A stretch of DNA of 64,000 nucleotides from the NCBI RefSeq assembly GCF_011764565.1, contig NZ_AP022871.1:186001-250000 (forward strand). The letters run 5' to 3'. Shown here piece by piece: positions 18,702 to 27,042 of the stretch (positions are counted from its first letter, which is position 1; the number at the start of each line of letters is the position of its first letter). The notes beneath the pieces were generated by a model. That model saw only the letters and a list, made by a program, of their open reading frames with translations, made no database searches and was not told the origin of the DNA. Source of the stretch: Phytohabitans suffuscus (GTDB lineage Bacteria; Actinomycetota; Actinomycetes; Mycobacteriales; Micromonosporaceae). Position numbers and translations under genes: made by a program.

Positions 18702-18977
18702 CTACCTGGAGATGGCACGCCGGCTTCGGATCCCGTCGACCAGGGCCACGCCCCCGGCGGCGAACCCGACCTGCAGCAGCAACTCGATCCAGTCGACCCC
18801 GCCGGTATCGGCCACGCCCAGCGCGGCGGCGACCAGCGTGCCCAGCAACGCGGCCACGATGCCCACGGCCAGCGTCAGCCAGAAGCCGATCTTCTGCCGG
18901 CCGGGCAACACCAGCCGACCGAGCGCGCCGACGACCAACCCGATGATCAACGCGGTGAAAATGCCGGAGATCTCCAT
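18702..18977 (-). CDS. GlsB/YeaQ/YmgE family small membrane protein
   Basis: A 91-residue hydrophobic protein starting MEISGIFTALIIGLVVGALG, then RLVLPGRQKIGFWLTLAVGI and a third membrane segment. Family members have three membrane spans and Gly-rich first and second helices. They are stress-associated membrane proteins of unknown mechanism. ATG at 18977 is chosen because GGGAGGG lies nine bases upstream and the length fits the family. It converges with the GH43 gene (23-bp gap). Confidence 0.85.
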   Translation of the reverse strand: MEISGIFTALIIGLVVGALGRLVLPGRQKIGFWLTLAVGIVAALLGTLVAAALGVADTGGVDWIELLLQVGFAAGGVALVDGIRSRRAISR

Positions 18978-19271
18978 GGCGGCAGCCATCCCTCCCGGCT
19001 GTCCACCAGGCCCCGGACCGGGAACCGGGCCAGCCGTCTGCCCATTGATCATACGCGGCGCCGGCAACGCGACCCCGACGCGCGAAAGCCCGCGACGTCG
19101 GCCGCCGCCGGCCGGTCGCCCGCCGTCCGCGCTGCCCGATCGTGCGGGCCGGCGTACGACCGCCCCGCCCCTGTCGCCCCGAGTCTGGACGATCTGTGCC
19201 AAGGGTCGCCGTGGTCGGGTGACGCCGGGCAGTCCCCTTTGGAGATTGGGCTACCGCGACGTCCGCGGTGG

Positions 19272-19455
19272 TCCGGACCCAATGCCACTCAACCTAATTT
19301 GATCAAGGCTGTGAGCTGCACGTTTGTCCGGAGCGGTGCGGAGTGCCACGACCGGCCGTGCCCTCGGGTCCGCAGAGCTTTCCCTGCTCACCAGGGGTGA
19401 GCCAGTACCGGCCCGACCCCATGATCGACTTAAGGTGAGTGGCATTGGGTCCGGA
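19272..19455 (+). repeat. 184-bp terminal-inverted-repeat element, copy A
   Basis: It begins TCCGGACCCAATGCCACTCA and ends with the exact complement of those 20 bases. Inside is a perfect GCTCACC-AGG-GGTGAGC hairpin. Inverted copy B is at 50905-51088 and direct copy C at 51978-52161, all three exactly 184 bp. It has no coding capacity, which fits a MITE-like unit or a conserved structured element. Confidence 0.8.
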
Positions 19456-19559
19456 CCGCTGCTCCCGCGGCCTCACCCTCCGCGTCACACGACCCACCCG
19501 CCCTTCAGGCGGCGGTGTGACGGCTGATCGCGGCCGCGCAGGCCCCGGGCTCTGTTGTC

Positions 19560-19615
19560 GATCAGGGACTTTGTGGCGGGACACGCCGGCCGACACGCCC
19601 ACGAAGTCCCTGATC
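19560..19615. repeat. 56-bp palindrome
   Basis: Perfect 12-bp outer arms GATCAGGGACTT and AAGTCCCTGATC surround an almost palindromic centre. It is a lone copy in this window and could form a long hairpin. Confidence 0.7.
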
Positions 19616-19931
19616 AACCCCCGCCGCGCCCTCGGCGGGCGGCCGCCGACCACGGCGATCCCTTAGTAGAGAGCTTTTGGGGTTGGGGTTTGACCTGCCC
19701 GGATTCGGATCCCTCGATCGGCGGCAGCGCGGACCGTCCGTGGCGAATCGTTGCCCCTATCGGACTCTGCTGGTTTCGAGGACTGCCGTGACCTGCGGAA
19801 ACGTAGCCGGGAGAATTGCTGACCGTCCCGACCCAACTCGCGCCGGCGAGGGGTGCCTGGGGAGTTACGGGGGCGAGGTCTGTGTGGCGGTTCGGGTTGT
19901 GGCGGCGTTCGCTGTTGGCTGGCTCTGGGCA

Positions 19932-19979
19932 GATCGTGGTACCTGGCTGCCACTGAAGGAGCAGCTGTGTACCACGATC
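19932..19979. repeat. 48-bp hairpin repeat, copy 1 (subtype I)
   Basis: Ends GATCGTGGTA and TACCACGATC are exact complements. The inner part CCTGGCTGC...GCAGCTGTG continues the stem. It matches the copy at 51514-51561. Confidence 0.75.
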
Positions 19980-20201
19980 CGCGTCTTGGGTTCATCCCCG
20001 AAGCGTCGATCATGGGAAAGAGGGGGCGGTCGGCGCGTTTGGGTAAACGATCGCCAGTGCCAGCGCGACGCGAAATCACCTCGGCCCCGAAAAGCTCGCT
20101 GGAGACCTTCCGGGGTCAGGGTTCGAGTCTGTCCGCAGTGGTCTCTGTGCTTTCCGCTGGTCTGTCCGCGCCGGTGTGGAGGCTGGGGGTCGGTTTCGGT
20201 G

Positions 20202-20249
20202 GATCGTGGTATGGATCCGCCCCTCTGGGGGCAGTTTCATACCACGATC
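20202..20249. repeat. 48-bp hairpin repeat, copy 2 (subtype II, inverted)
   Basis: Same ten-base ends as copy 1. In reverse orientation it differs from the copy at 50746-50793 at only two positions by my alignment. Confidence 0.78.
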
Positions 20250-20440
20250 TGTTGCCGGGAGTCCCGCGTTCGAGGGCGGGCGCCGTATTCGCCTGGTTTG
20301 TTCTCCTTGTCTGGGTGATCGTGGGTCTCAGCCAGCCAGTGGGGACGAGCCGGAAGCCGCCCGGTCGCTCCCCGAGCTGGCGCCGGCCGCTTCCGCCCGA
20401 TTTGCCCGCCCGGCGCAGGGCCCGAGGGATCGGTTCCGGC

Positions 20441-20489
20441 TGATCATGGACGCGAGCCGCCCTCACACGGCAACCGCCGTCCACGATCA
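20441..20489. repeat. 49-bp hairpin repeat of a second family, copy 1
   Basis: Arms TGATCATGGACG and CGTCCACGATCA with GGCAACCGC before the right arm. The related copy is at 51249-51297, and similarity extends upstream of both copies (CCCGAGGGATCG then TTCCGGCT). Confidence 0.65.
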
Positions 20490-20965
20490 GCTGACCAACG
20501 ACGACAAACCAGGCGACTCCGGCGGCGACACCACCGCACGCCCGACCCCGGCCGCCTCGCCATCCGCTCGACCCTGACCGCGAAAGCTCTCCAGGCGGAC
20601 ATTTCCACAGGTCATGGGCCCCGCCTCAACTGGCCAGCAGGGTCCTGAAGGGGCAACGACTCGCCACGGACGCTGCGCGGCGCGGCCCAAGCCGCATCGA
20701 TCAAGGAGACACCGCCGCGACAGCGGCACGAGCCAAGCCCTCGCGGGACGAACGGTCCGTCGTGGACGGGTCTGGAGGCTTCCCGGGGGCGACGGGGTCC
20801 GGCTTGGTGTGATCGTCTGGATCGCGGAGGGTGAGGCCGCGGGAGCAACGGTCCGGACCAGCGCGGACATCGCGGCAGCTCAGATCCAGATCCGGGGTTG
20901 AACGCCGCCGGACCACGAAGATGGACGGGCAGTGTCACCCCAGCCCCGGAAACTCTCCAGATCGG

Positions 20966-21571
20966 CTAGAGCGGCCAGGTTCGCATCGCTGTGTCGGCTA
21001 TGTCGTCGAGGTCGTCGCGGTCGAGACCGTTGGCGGCCTGGACAGCGATCCCGAACCCCACGGTCATGATGTAGCGGGCGAGTCGCCGCGGGTCGGCGTC
21101 GGGCGGGAGGTCGCCGTCGGCGACGGCGCGTTGGAAGCGCTCCTCGAGACGGACTCCCACGTCGTTGCGCCAGCAGACGAGCATGTCGTGGGCGGGGCGG
21201 CTTCCCGCACTCGTCGCCAGCGCGCCCTGCACGGTCAGGCATCCGGAGGGACTGCCGGGGAGGGTCGTGGTCCGGGCCGATCCGCGCAGGAACGCCTCGG
21301 CGACTGCCCGCGCGGTCGGTTCTGCCAGGGCGCTCGTCGCGTAGGAGGCCGGGCCCTCGCCGTAGCGCTCCACGGCCTTGCGGAACAGCTGCTCCTTGTT
21401 GCCGAAGGCGGCGTACATGCTCGTCTTGGTGATCCCCATGGCGCCGGTCAGGTCGGTGAGGCTCGCCCCCTCGTAGCCCCGCGCCCAGAACACCTGCATG
21501 GCGCTCTCAAGCGCCTCGTCGAGGTCGAACTCTCGCGGCCGGCCCATGGCGGTGCGCCGGGAATCAGCCAT
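20966..21571 (-). CDS. TetR/AcrR-family repressor
   Basis: A 201-residue regulator. The DNA-binding domain near the N-terminus reads GRPREFDLDEALESAMQVFW, then GYEGASLTDLTGAMGI and TKTSMYAAFGNKEQLF. A helical C-terminal domain follows with GCLTVQGALATSAGSRPAHD. This layout is typical of repressors divergently paired with an SDR or NADPH-dependent reductase. ATG at 21571 is chosen; ATG at 21547 (MGRPREF) is also plausible because neither has a clear ribosome site. It probably binds the GTACAG palindromes at 21579-21664 and shuts off itself and the SDR. Confidence 0.88.
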   Translation of the reverse strand: MADSRRTAMGRPREFDLDEALESAMQVFWARGYEGASLTDLTGAMGITKTSMYAAFGNKEQLFRKAVERYGEGPASYATSALAEPTARAVAEAFLRGSARTTTLPGSPSGCLTVQGALATSAGSRPAHDMLVCWRNDVGVRLEERFQRAVADGDLPPDADPRRLARYIMTVGFGIAVQAANGLDRDDLDDIADTAMRTWPL

Positions 21572-21578
21572 CCCGTAA

Positions 21579-21664
21579 CTGTACTCCCCGGTACAGAACC
21601 TGCTCGGGTGGCGCACACGACCTTGTGTACCGCTCGGTCTTGATGTGCTAGCGTTCTGTACCGG
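21579..21664. promoter_or_regulatory. TetR operator pair between the repressor and the SDR
   Basis: A perfect inverted repeat CTGTAC-6-GTACAG lies at 21579-21596. The 12-base string GTTCTGTACCGG occurs at 21653-21664 and, inverted, at 21588-21599. Two copies facing opposite ways in a divergent intergenic region fit operators for the adjacent TetR protein. Confidence 0.65.
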
Positions 21665-21732
21665 CCGGAACTTAATCGCTTCAAGGTCTAGGGAAGCCGG
21701 TCCGGACGCCATACCTCGAAGGGAACGCACGC

Positions 21733-22416
21733 ATGAGAGTCGCGCTGGTCACCGGGGCCAACAAAGGCATCGGTTTCGAGACAGCGAAACAGCTTCTGGA
21801 GTTGGGGCACGTCGTCTACGTCGGTGCGCGTGACGTCGAGCGGGGAGAGAAGGCCGCGGCGACGCTCGGCGCACGATTCGTGCAGCTCGACGTGACCGAT
21901 GACGCGTCGGTCGGCAGTGCGCTGGCGACGATCGGTTCGAACGAGGGTCGGCTCGACGTTCTCGTGCACAACGCCGGCATCCTGGAGACCGGGATCGACG
22001 GTCCCACGGCCCTGCGGGTCTTCGACACGAACGCGGTGGGAATGGTACGTGTCACCGAGGCGGCGCTCCCGCTGCTGCGCAGGTCCTCGAACCCCACCGT
22101 CGTCACCGTCTCCAGCAGCGCCGGGTCCTTCTGGGCCGTGAACAACCCCGACCGGCCCGAGTTCGACCTGCCGCTCGCGCTCTACTCCGCGTCCAAGTCG
22201 GCGGCGACGATGCTCACGGTCCAGTACGCCAAGTCCCAGCCCGGCATCAAGTTCAACGCGCTCGAGCCGGGCACCACCGCCACCGACATGACCGCCGCTT
22301 TCGGAGTCGGACGGCCGCCCGAGGTGAGCGCCCGTGTCGTCGTGCGCCTGGCGACGCTCGACGTGGACGGTCCGACCGGGACCTTCCACGACGAAGCCGG
22401 AGAGCTGCCCTGGTAG
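21733..22416 (+). CDS. short-chain dehydrogenase/reductase, carbonyl reductase type
   Basis: A 227-residue SDR beginning MRVALVTGANKGIGFETAKQ. The TGANKGIG form is typical of carbonyl-reductase-like SDRs. It has HNAG in VLVHNAGILE, VSSSAGSFW with the catalytic Ser, and YSASKSA with Tyr/Lys. It ends GTFHDEAGELPW, as in NADPH-dependent reductases induced by xenobiotics. It is divergent from the TetR gene with operator-like palindromes between them, and is likely a detoxifying reductase induced by the TetR ligand. Confidence 0.9.
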   Translation: MRVALVTGANKGIGFETAKQLLELGHVVYVGARDVERGEKAAATLGARFVQLDVTDDASVGSALATIGSNEGRLDVLVHNAGILETGIDGPTALRVFDTNAVGMVRVTEAALPLLRRSSNPTVVTVSSSAGSFWAVNNPDRPEFDLPLALYSASKSAATMLTVQYAKSQPGIKFNALEPGTTATDMTAAFGVGRPPEVSARVVVRLATLDVDGPTGTFHDEAGELPW

Positions 22417-22419
22417 GCC

Positions 22420-22520
22420 GGTCGTCGCCGGCACTGTCATCGCGGCGGTGCCGCTGGCGGGGACGCCGGCCTGGGCGCACGACGAGCTGCGCTCGGCCGC
22501 CCCGGCCGAGGACGCCCGCA
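22420..22520 (+). pseudogene. possible CopC-like N-terminal remnant
   Basis: The 357-bp gap 22417-22773 holds no intact gene. In one frame 22430-22515 encodes VIAAVPLAGTPAWAHDELRS followed by AAPAED, which looks like the signal-peptide cleavage region and first strand of a CopC copper-resistance protein (AHxxLxxxxPA). It has no start of its own and breaks up afterwards. A short direct repeat ATGGTCCTGCACGCC is nearby (about 22519-22552). The match is short. Confidence 0.3.
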
Positions 22521-22773
22521 TGGTCCTGCACGCCCATGGTCCTGCACGCCTTCCTCGGCGTCGCGCTCATGCAGGCGACCGCCGGCGGGCCGCCCGACAC
22601 GAAAACCCCGCCCGCTCCAGGCTCACCGGCCTGACCCCGCACCGGATCCGGCCGGGTCCGGTAGTGGCGCCCGGCCGGATCTGTGGTCAGTCGGAGCCCT
22701 ACCTCCGATACCGGTTACGGCCGCCGGCGCACCGTGCCGGCCCGCAGGTCCCGCAAGCCGGTGGCGTGCGCGG

Positions 22774-23424
22774 TCAGAGCAGGGTGCGCCAGTACGTCCA
22801 GAACGCCTCGCCGACCAGCAGGGTCAGGATCAGCAGCCAGGCGACCGGGATCGCCGTGTGCAGCTTTGCGACCGCCGCGACCCCGGGCCGCCAGGACGCC
22901 GGGACCCGAAGGTGACCGCGGTCCAGGTTGTACAGGGTGGTGTAGCTGAACACGACGATCGTGACGACCCAGACCACCATGCAGTACGGGCACAGCGCGC
23001 CGATCCGGTACAGGCTCTGGAAAAACAGCCAGTGCACCAACCCGACGCCGAAAACCGTGCCGGCCTGCAGGCCGAGCCACCACCGGCGCGGCAGCCGGAC
23101 CCCACCGAGTACCGCGACACCCGTCGCGACCACCAGCGGAAACAGGGCCACGCCGAGCAGCGGGTTGGGAAAGCCGAACACCTCGGCCTGCCAGGTGTTC
23201 ATGACTGACCCGCAGGACAGGATCGGGTTGATCGAACAACTGGGTGTGTAACCGGGATCGCGCAACAGCGCGATCTTCTCCACGGTCAGGACGAACGCGG
23301 CGGCGCCGCCGAGCAGCCCGCCGGCGGTCAGGACCCAGCCGACCAGCCGGTCGCCGATCGCGCTCTCGTCGTCCGGTCCGGCGCCGTCGACGCGAGCCGG
23401 TCGGGTGATGGCGGTGGTGGACAT
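22774..23424 (-). CDS. vitamin K epoxide reductase (VKOR) family protein
   Basis: A 216-residue membrane protein with about five hydrophobic spans. The two redox cysteine pairs of VKOR are present: Cys63 and Cys71 in SCSINPILSCGSVM, and Cys145-x2-Cys148 in GALCPYCMVVW, the quinone-side active site. In actinobacteria VKOR re-oxidises a DsbA-like thiol oxidase using menaquinone. The upstream neighbour (12-bp gap) is exactly such a protein, so the two form a complete disulfide-forming system at the outer face of the membrane. Confidence 0.93.
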   Translation of the reverse strand: MSTTAITRPARVDGAGPDDESAIGDRLVGWVLTAGGLLGGAAAFVLTVEKIALLRDPGYTPSCSINPILSCGSVMNTWQAEVFGFPNPLLGVALFPLVVATGVAVLGGVRLPRRWWLGLQAGTVFGVGLVHWLFFQSLYRIGALCPYCMVVWVVTIVVFSYTTLYNLDRGHLRVPASWRPGVAAVAKLHTAIPVAWLLILTLLVGEAFWTYWRTLL

Positions 23425-23436
23425 GGTGGTTTCCCC

Positions 23437-24234
23437 CTACCGCGCCAGGGCGTCGTCGACGGTCTTCTTCAGCGCCTCGTACGTCGGGTCCTGCTCGTAC
23501 CGGTCGCCGTTGACGAAGAACGTCGGCGTGCCCCGCACACCGAGCCGCTCGCCGTCCTGCGCGTCCGCGCGGACCCGCGCCTCCACCTCGGGGCTGGCCA
23601 GGTCGGCACGGAACCTGTCCACGTCCAGGCCCAGTTCGCGGGCGTACCCGACGAACGTCTCCACCTGCGACTGCTGGTTGTGGCCCCACGCCGTCTGGTT
23701 GTCGAACAGCTTGACGTACATCTGCTCGAACCTGCCCTGCCGCGCGGCCGCCTCCGCGGCGTGCGCGGCGTTGAACGCGTTCGGGTGGCTGGCGATCGGG
23801 AAGTACCGCACCACGTAGGTGATCCGGTCCGCGTACTCCGCGCGCAGCCGTTCGACGCCGGGGTACGCGGCACCGCAGGCCTCGCACTCGAAGTCCAGGA
23901 ACTCGACGACCGTCACCTTGCCGTCGGCGGCGGTGGAGAGCCGGTGGCTGTCCGCCCGGACCACACTCTGTGCCACCTCGCCCGCCGGCACGTCCTCGCC
24001 GCCGGCGCGACTGACCACGAAGGCGACGGCCAGCGCGACCACCGCCACCGCGACGAGGCTCAGCGTCACCTTCAGGTTGGTGCCCATCCCGCCCCGCCGG
24101 GCCTTGCGCACCGCCTTCCCGGCGGCTTTCGCCCGCGCGCCGCCGGTCCGCGCGGCCGGCTCCGCGCCCGATCCGGGGGCCTTGCGTGACCTGGTACCGG
24201 TACCGCGGCGGGCTTTCGTCTTGTGTGGTGGCAT
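23437..24234 (-). CDS. membrane-anchored DsbA-like thioredoxin-fold oxidoreductase
   Basis: A 265-residue protein. A very basic N-terminus (about residues 1-55, rich in Lys/Arg/Gly/Ala) precedes one membrane span (LKVTLSLVAVAVVALAVAFV). The extracellular thioredoxin fold has the active site Cys117-Glu-Ala-Cys120 in EFLDFECEACGAAYP and the cis-Pro loop GVRGTPTFFVNG. ATG at 24234 is preferred over 24240 because AAAGGA then sits eight bases away. It oxidises cysteines of exported proteins and is recycled by the VKOR encoded just downstream. Confidence 0.9.
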   Translation of the reverse strand: MPPHKTKARRGTGTRSRKAPGSGAEPAARTGGARAKAAGKAVRKARRGGMGTNLKVTLSLVAVAVVALAVAFVVSRAGGEDVPAGEVAQSVVRADSHRLSTAADGKVTVVEFLDFECEACGAAYPGVERLRAEYADRITYVVRYFPIASHPNAFNAAHAAEAAARQGRFEQMYVKLFDNQTAWGHNQQSQVETFVGYARELGLDVDRFRADLASPEVEARVRADAQDGERLGVRGTPTFFVNGDRYEQDPTYEALKKTVDDALAR

Positions 24235-24313
24235 GGTCATGTTCCTTTCGGGTGAAAGTCGTGGGCTTGCGGTGCTGCGAGAGCGCGATGACGGAAGGAA
24301 CCTCAAGCCGCGC

Positions 24314-24727
24314 CTATATGCGCAGCACGCCCACCCACATCGGAACGACCGCCAACGGCCGCACGCGAGCGGCGCGCGACCGGGCCCACCAGTACGCCAC
24401 GTCCGCCAGCAGCGGCCGGCGCACCGCGCCCGCCAGCGCCAGTCCGGCCAGCGCGACGACCACGAACAGGCACGCACTCGCGCCCGCTTCACCTGGACCG
24501 TGCCCGCCGTCTGGCCCGCCGCCCGCCTCGGCCAGGAGGACTCCCGGCAGCGAAGCCTGCAGGACCACGTTGGGGCAGGCACCATGACCCGCCATCGACC
24601 CCGGAACCAGCGGCCGATCAGCACAGGACGCGCCACCGAACAACGCCACGGCGAACAACGCCCCGACGACCATCAACCACCGCAGGCAGCGCCCCAGAGG
24701 CACCCGGCCAGCAGCGACAGTCACCAC
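24314..24727 (-). CDS. small two-span membrane protein of unknown function
   Basis: About 137 residues. One hydrophobic span (LRWLMVVGALFAVALFGG) is followed by an outside loop with HGACPN and a Gly/His-rich part (GGGPDGGHGPG), then a second span (ACLFVVVALAGLALAGAV) and a basic tail. The layout resembles the DUF6153-type actinobacterial proteins, but I am not certain. The start is uncertain: tandem GTG codons at 24724-24727 lack a clear ribosome site. It lies upstream of the DsbA/VKOR pair on the same strand (79-bp gap). Confidence 0.5.
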   Translation of the reverse strand: MVTVAAGRVPLGRCLRWLMVVGALFAVALFGGASCADRPLVPGSMAGHGACPNVVLQASLPGVLLAEAGGGPDGGHGPGEAGASACLFVVVALAGLALAGAVRRPLLADVAYWWARSRAARVRPLAVVPMWVGVLRI

Positions 24728-24812
24728 GCCAGGGTACGCCAGGCGACGACCGCCGCCAGACCTCACACTCCCGGTGGCGTCCGGCGATGCACGACCGGGC
24801 GTGCGTGAAAGG

Positions 24813-25306
24813 TCAGGCCCGGATCGCCTCGGCGTACGTCGCGGTGGGCAGCGTGGACGGGCTGGACTGCGCCGGGACCGGGGCGGCGGCGCCCGGCGGC
24901 GGGTTGGGGTTTCCCCGGCCAGCAGCCCCTTGCCGAGCGCGCTGAGCGTGGCGAGGAAGGCCACGTTGAGGGCGGCGGTCCAGTCGAACGCCGTGACGTC
25001 GAAGACGCCGGCCGCCGCGATCGAGGCGGCCAGCGAGGCGAGGAAGGTCTTGCCGAGGCGCACGATCACGTCGGGCCAGAAGCCCAGCTCGGTGGTGTGC
25101 GACGCGTACTGGATGACGGTCAGGATGGCCGACGAGACAGCGGCGCTCAGGGCCAGCGTCAGCGCGTACTTCCACGGCAGGTTGCCGGCCGTGGTCGCGG
25201 CGCCGCCGGCCAGCAACGTCGCCACGAAGACCTGCCCGGCCGACCAGCCCGCCCGCTCCAGCAGGTCGAGCAGGACCGCCCGCCACCTCGCCCGGCTCCA
25301 CGCCAT
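24813..25306 (-). CDS. r1t-type holin-like protein (one-base frameshift)
   Basis: An about 164-residue membrane protein. The cytoplasmic start MAWSRARWRAVLLDLLERAG is followed by about three hydrophobic segments (TLLAGGAATTAG, YALTLALSAAVSSAILTVI, LASIAAAGVFDV). The tail TLPTATYAEAIRA is typical of actinobacterial holins. The frame must shift at the GGGG run (plus-strand CCCC at 24913-24916) to join LLAG to NPNPPPGAAAPVP. One added base restores a length divisible by three. ATG at 25306 follows GGAGGG. Holins open the membrane for murein hydrolases. The divergent neighbours encode secreted proteins that look muralytic. No other phage genes are nearby. Confidence 0.65.
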
Positions 25307-25540
25307 CGGTCGTACCCTCCGCCAGAGAAAAGCGCCACTACAAGGTGGGTACATGATCCTTGTGGCGGCGCGCGGGCCACAAGGCCGAACAGTCCTTCCC
25401 GAGTGCCCCTTTCGGACAGTTGGGGTTGGCCGATCGCGGCCGCCTGCGGCCGGATCCGAGTGAAGCCAAGGTGAAGGCGCTCGACGCTAGCGTGCTGCCG
25501 AGCCTTCCAACCTGGATGGACGCAGGAATGCGAGGACACA

Positions 25541-26946
25541 TTGTACAGACGTAGCAGATCGGTCATCGCGGCCTTGCTCGCCGCGGCGGCTGTCGGGCTC
25601 GGCTCGGTCGCCGTCGTGGAGGTGGCCGCCCGAGCGACGCTCACGCGGCGTCGACCGCGGGTGGGCGGATCACGCGTTCGGAGATCCTCGGCCGGGCGGC
25701 CAACTGGTACGCCCGCCGCAACGATCCGGACCTGACCTACAGCATGACCGCCTACACCTGGGACGGCAACAACTCACGCAGGTACCGCCGGGACTGCTCC
25801 GGCTTCGTCAGCATGGCCTGGCATCTCGACGCCGATCCCAACACCGTCGGCCTGGCGGACGGGACGTACACCGTTCCGATCGCCCGCGGCGAGCTGCGCC
25901 CCGGCGACCTGCTCAACGACACGATCAGCTCGGAGACGGGCTGGCCCTGGCACGCGATCCTCTTCGGCGGCTGGGAAAACGACGCGAAGACCAGATTCTG
26001 GTACTACAGCTTCGGCGCGACGCCGGTAGAGAAGGTCACGGGCGCGTCGTTCAGCCAGGCCACCCTGTCTGGCCACCCGACCAGTGAGTACCGGACCTAC
26101 CGCTACAAGAACGTGATCGAGGACAGCTCCTCCGAGGACCGGGGGCTCGCCGACGTCACCGGTGACGGCTTCACGGATCTGGTGGCCACCAAGTCGGACG
26201 GGACGATGTGGCTCTACTCCAACAACTTCCTGCGCGACGACGGCTGGCCGTACAGCGATGTGCGGCAGATCGGCAGCGGCTGGACCAACTACGACCGCAT
26301 CGTCGCCTCGGACGCGACCGGTGACGGCTACGCCGACCTGGTGGCCTGGCGGCCGGACGGGACGATGTGGCTGTATTCCAACAACTTCAACCGCGACAAC
26401 GGCCGGCCGTACAGCGACGTACGGCAAATCGGCAGCGGCTGGAACGCCTTCAACCGCATCATCGCCGCCGACGCAACAGGCGACGGCTACACCGACCTGG
26501 TCGCGTGGAAGCCCGACGGCACCATGTGGCTGTATTCCAACAACTTCAACCGCGACAACGGCCACCCCTACAGCGACGTCAGGCAGATCGGCAGCGGCTG
26601 GAACGGCTACAACCGCATCGTCGCCTCGGACGCCACCGGCGACGGCTACACCGACCTGGTGGCCTGGAAGAGCGACGGCACCATGTGGCTCTACTCCAAC
26701 AACTTCAACCGCGACAACGGCCACCCCTACAGCGACGTCAGGCAGATCGGCAGCGGCTGGAACAGCTTCAACCGCATCGTCGCCTCGGACGCCACCGGCG
26801 ACGGCTACACCGACCTGGTCGCGTGGAAGAGCGACGGGACCATGTGGCTCTACTCCAACAACTTCGGCCGTGACAATGGGCACCCCTACAGCGACGTGCG
26901 GCAGATCGGCAGCGGCTGGAACGCTTTCAACCGCGTCTTCGCCTGA
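25541..26946 (+). CDS. secreted NlpC/P60-like domain protein with five FG-GAP repeats (one-base frameshift)
   Basis: The corrected product is about 468 residues. TTG start at 25541 (CGAGGA upstream) and a signal peptide MYRRSRSVIAALLAAAAVGL to about residue 30. Then comes an amidase-like domain with the nucleophile motif RDCSGFVSMAWHL and a later WHAILFGGW His, as in NlpC/P60 or CHAP peptidases. Five 53-residue FG-GAP repeats (TGDGYTDLVAWKPDGTMWLY type, DxTGDGxxD calcium loops) fill the C-terminal half. The signal peptide and the domain lie in different frames, joined by one base at the CCC run 25629-25631. A cell-wall or polysaccharide target is inferred. Confidence 0.75.
26152..26946 (+). 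repeat. five tandem 159-bp coding repeats, array 1
   Basis: Units start at 26152, 26311, 26470, 26629 and 26788, exactly 159 bp apart. Each encodes one 53-residue FG-GAP unit. Units 2-5 are nearly identical in DNA, and close copies form array 2 at 27637-28431 in the next gene. Confidence 0.92.
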
Positions 26947-26962
26947 CCCGCCCTTCCGGTTC

Positions 26963-27028
26963 GAACTGACCATTCCCATTCGAGCTGACCGTTCCCATTA
27001 GAGCTGACCGTTCCCATTCAAGCTGACC
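26963..27028 (+). repeat. 19-bp tandem direct repeats upstream of the second FG-GAP gene
   Basis: Three full 19-bp units (26963-26981, 26982-27000, 27001-27019; consensus GAGCTGACCGTTCCCATTA) and a partial fourth (27020-27028). They end 14 bp before the ATG at 27043. Iteron-like binding sites or a slipped-strand expansion are both possible. Confidence 0.85.
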
Positions 27029-27042
27029 ACGACAGGACCCCT

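Larger units (their letters stand above)
18978..20965. other. repeat island 1: about 2 kb without a convincing gene
   Basis: I find no protein-coding gene here with recognisable motifs. The DNA is filled with short dispersed repeats that recur in the island at 50490-52235. They are one 184-bp element with terminal inverted repeats (19272-19455), two 48-bp hairpins (19932-19979 and 20202-20249), a 49-bp hairpin (20441-20489), a 56-bp hairpin (19560-19615), and a GC-rich string CGGACCGTTGCTCCCGCGG seen direct near 19451 and inverted near 20840. A GAGAGCTTTTGGGGTTGGGG-type string is near 19669. Structured RNAs or relics of a small mobile element are both possible. Confidence 0.6.

Noticed and set aside
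19303..19667. Small open frames (67-116 codons) within repeat island 1
   Set aside because: They overlap the 184-bp element and hairpins, change frame between repeat copies and show no protein-like conservation.
19932..20489. Clustered short palindromes considered as CRISPR or as an origin of replication
   Set aside because: Copies are irregularly spaced and in both orientations, without spacers, DnaA boxes or replication genes.
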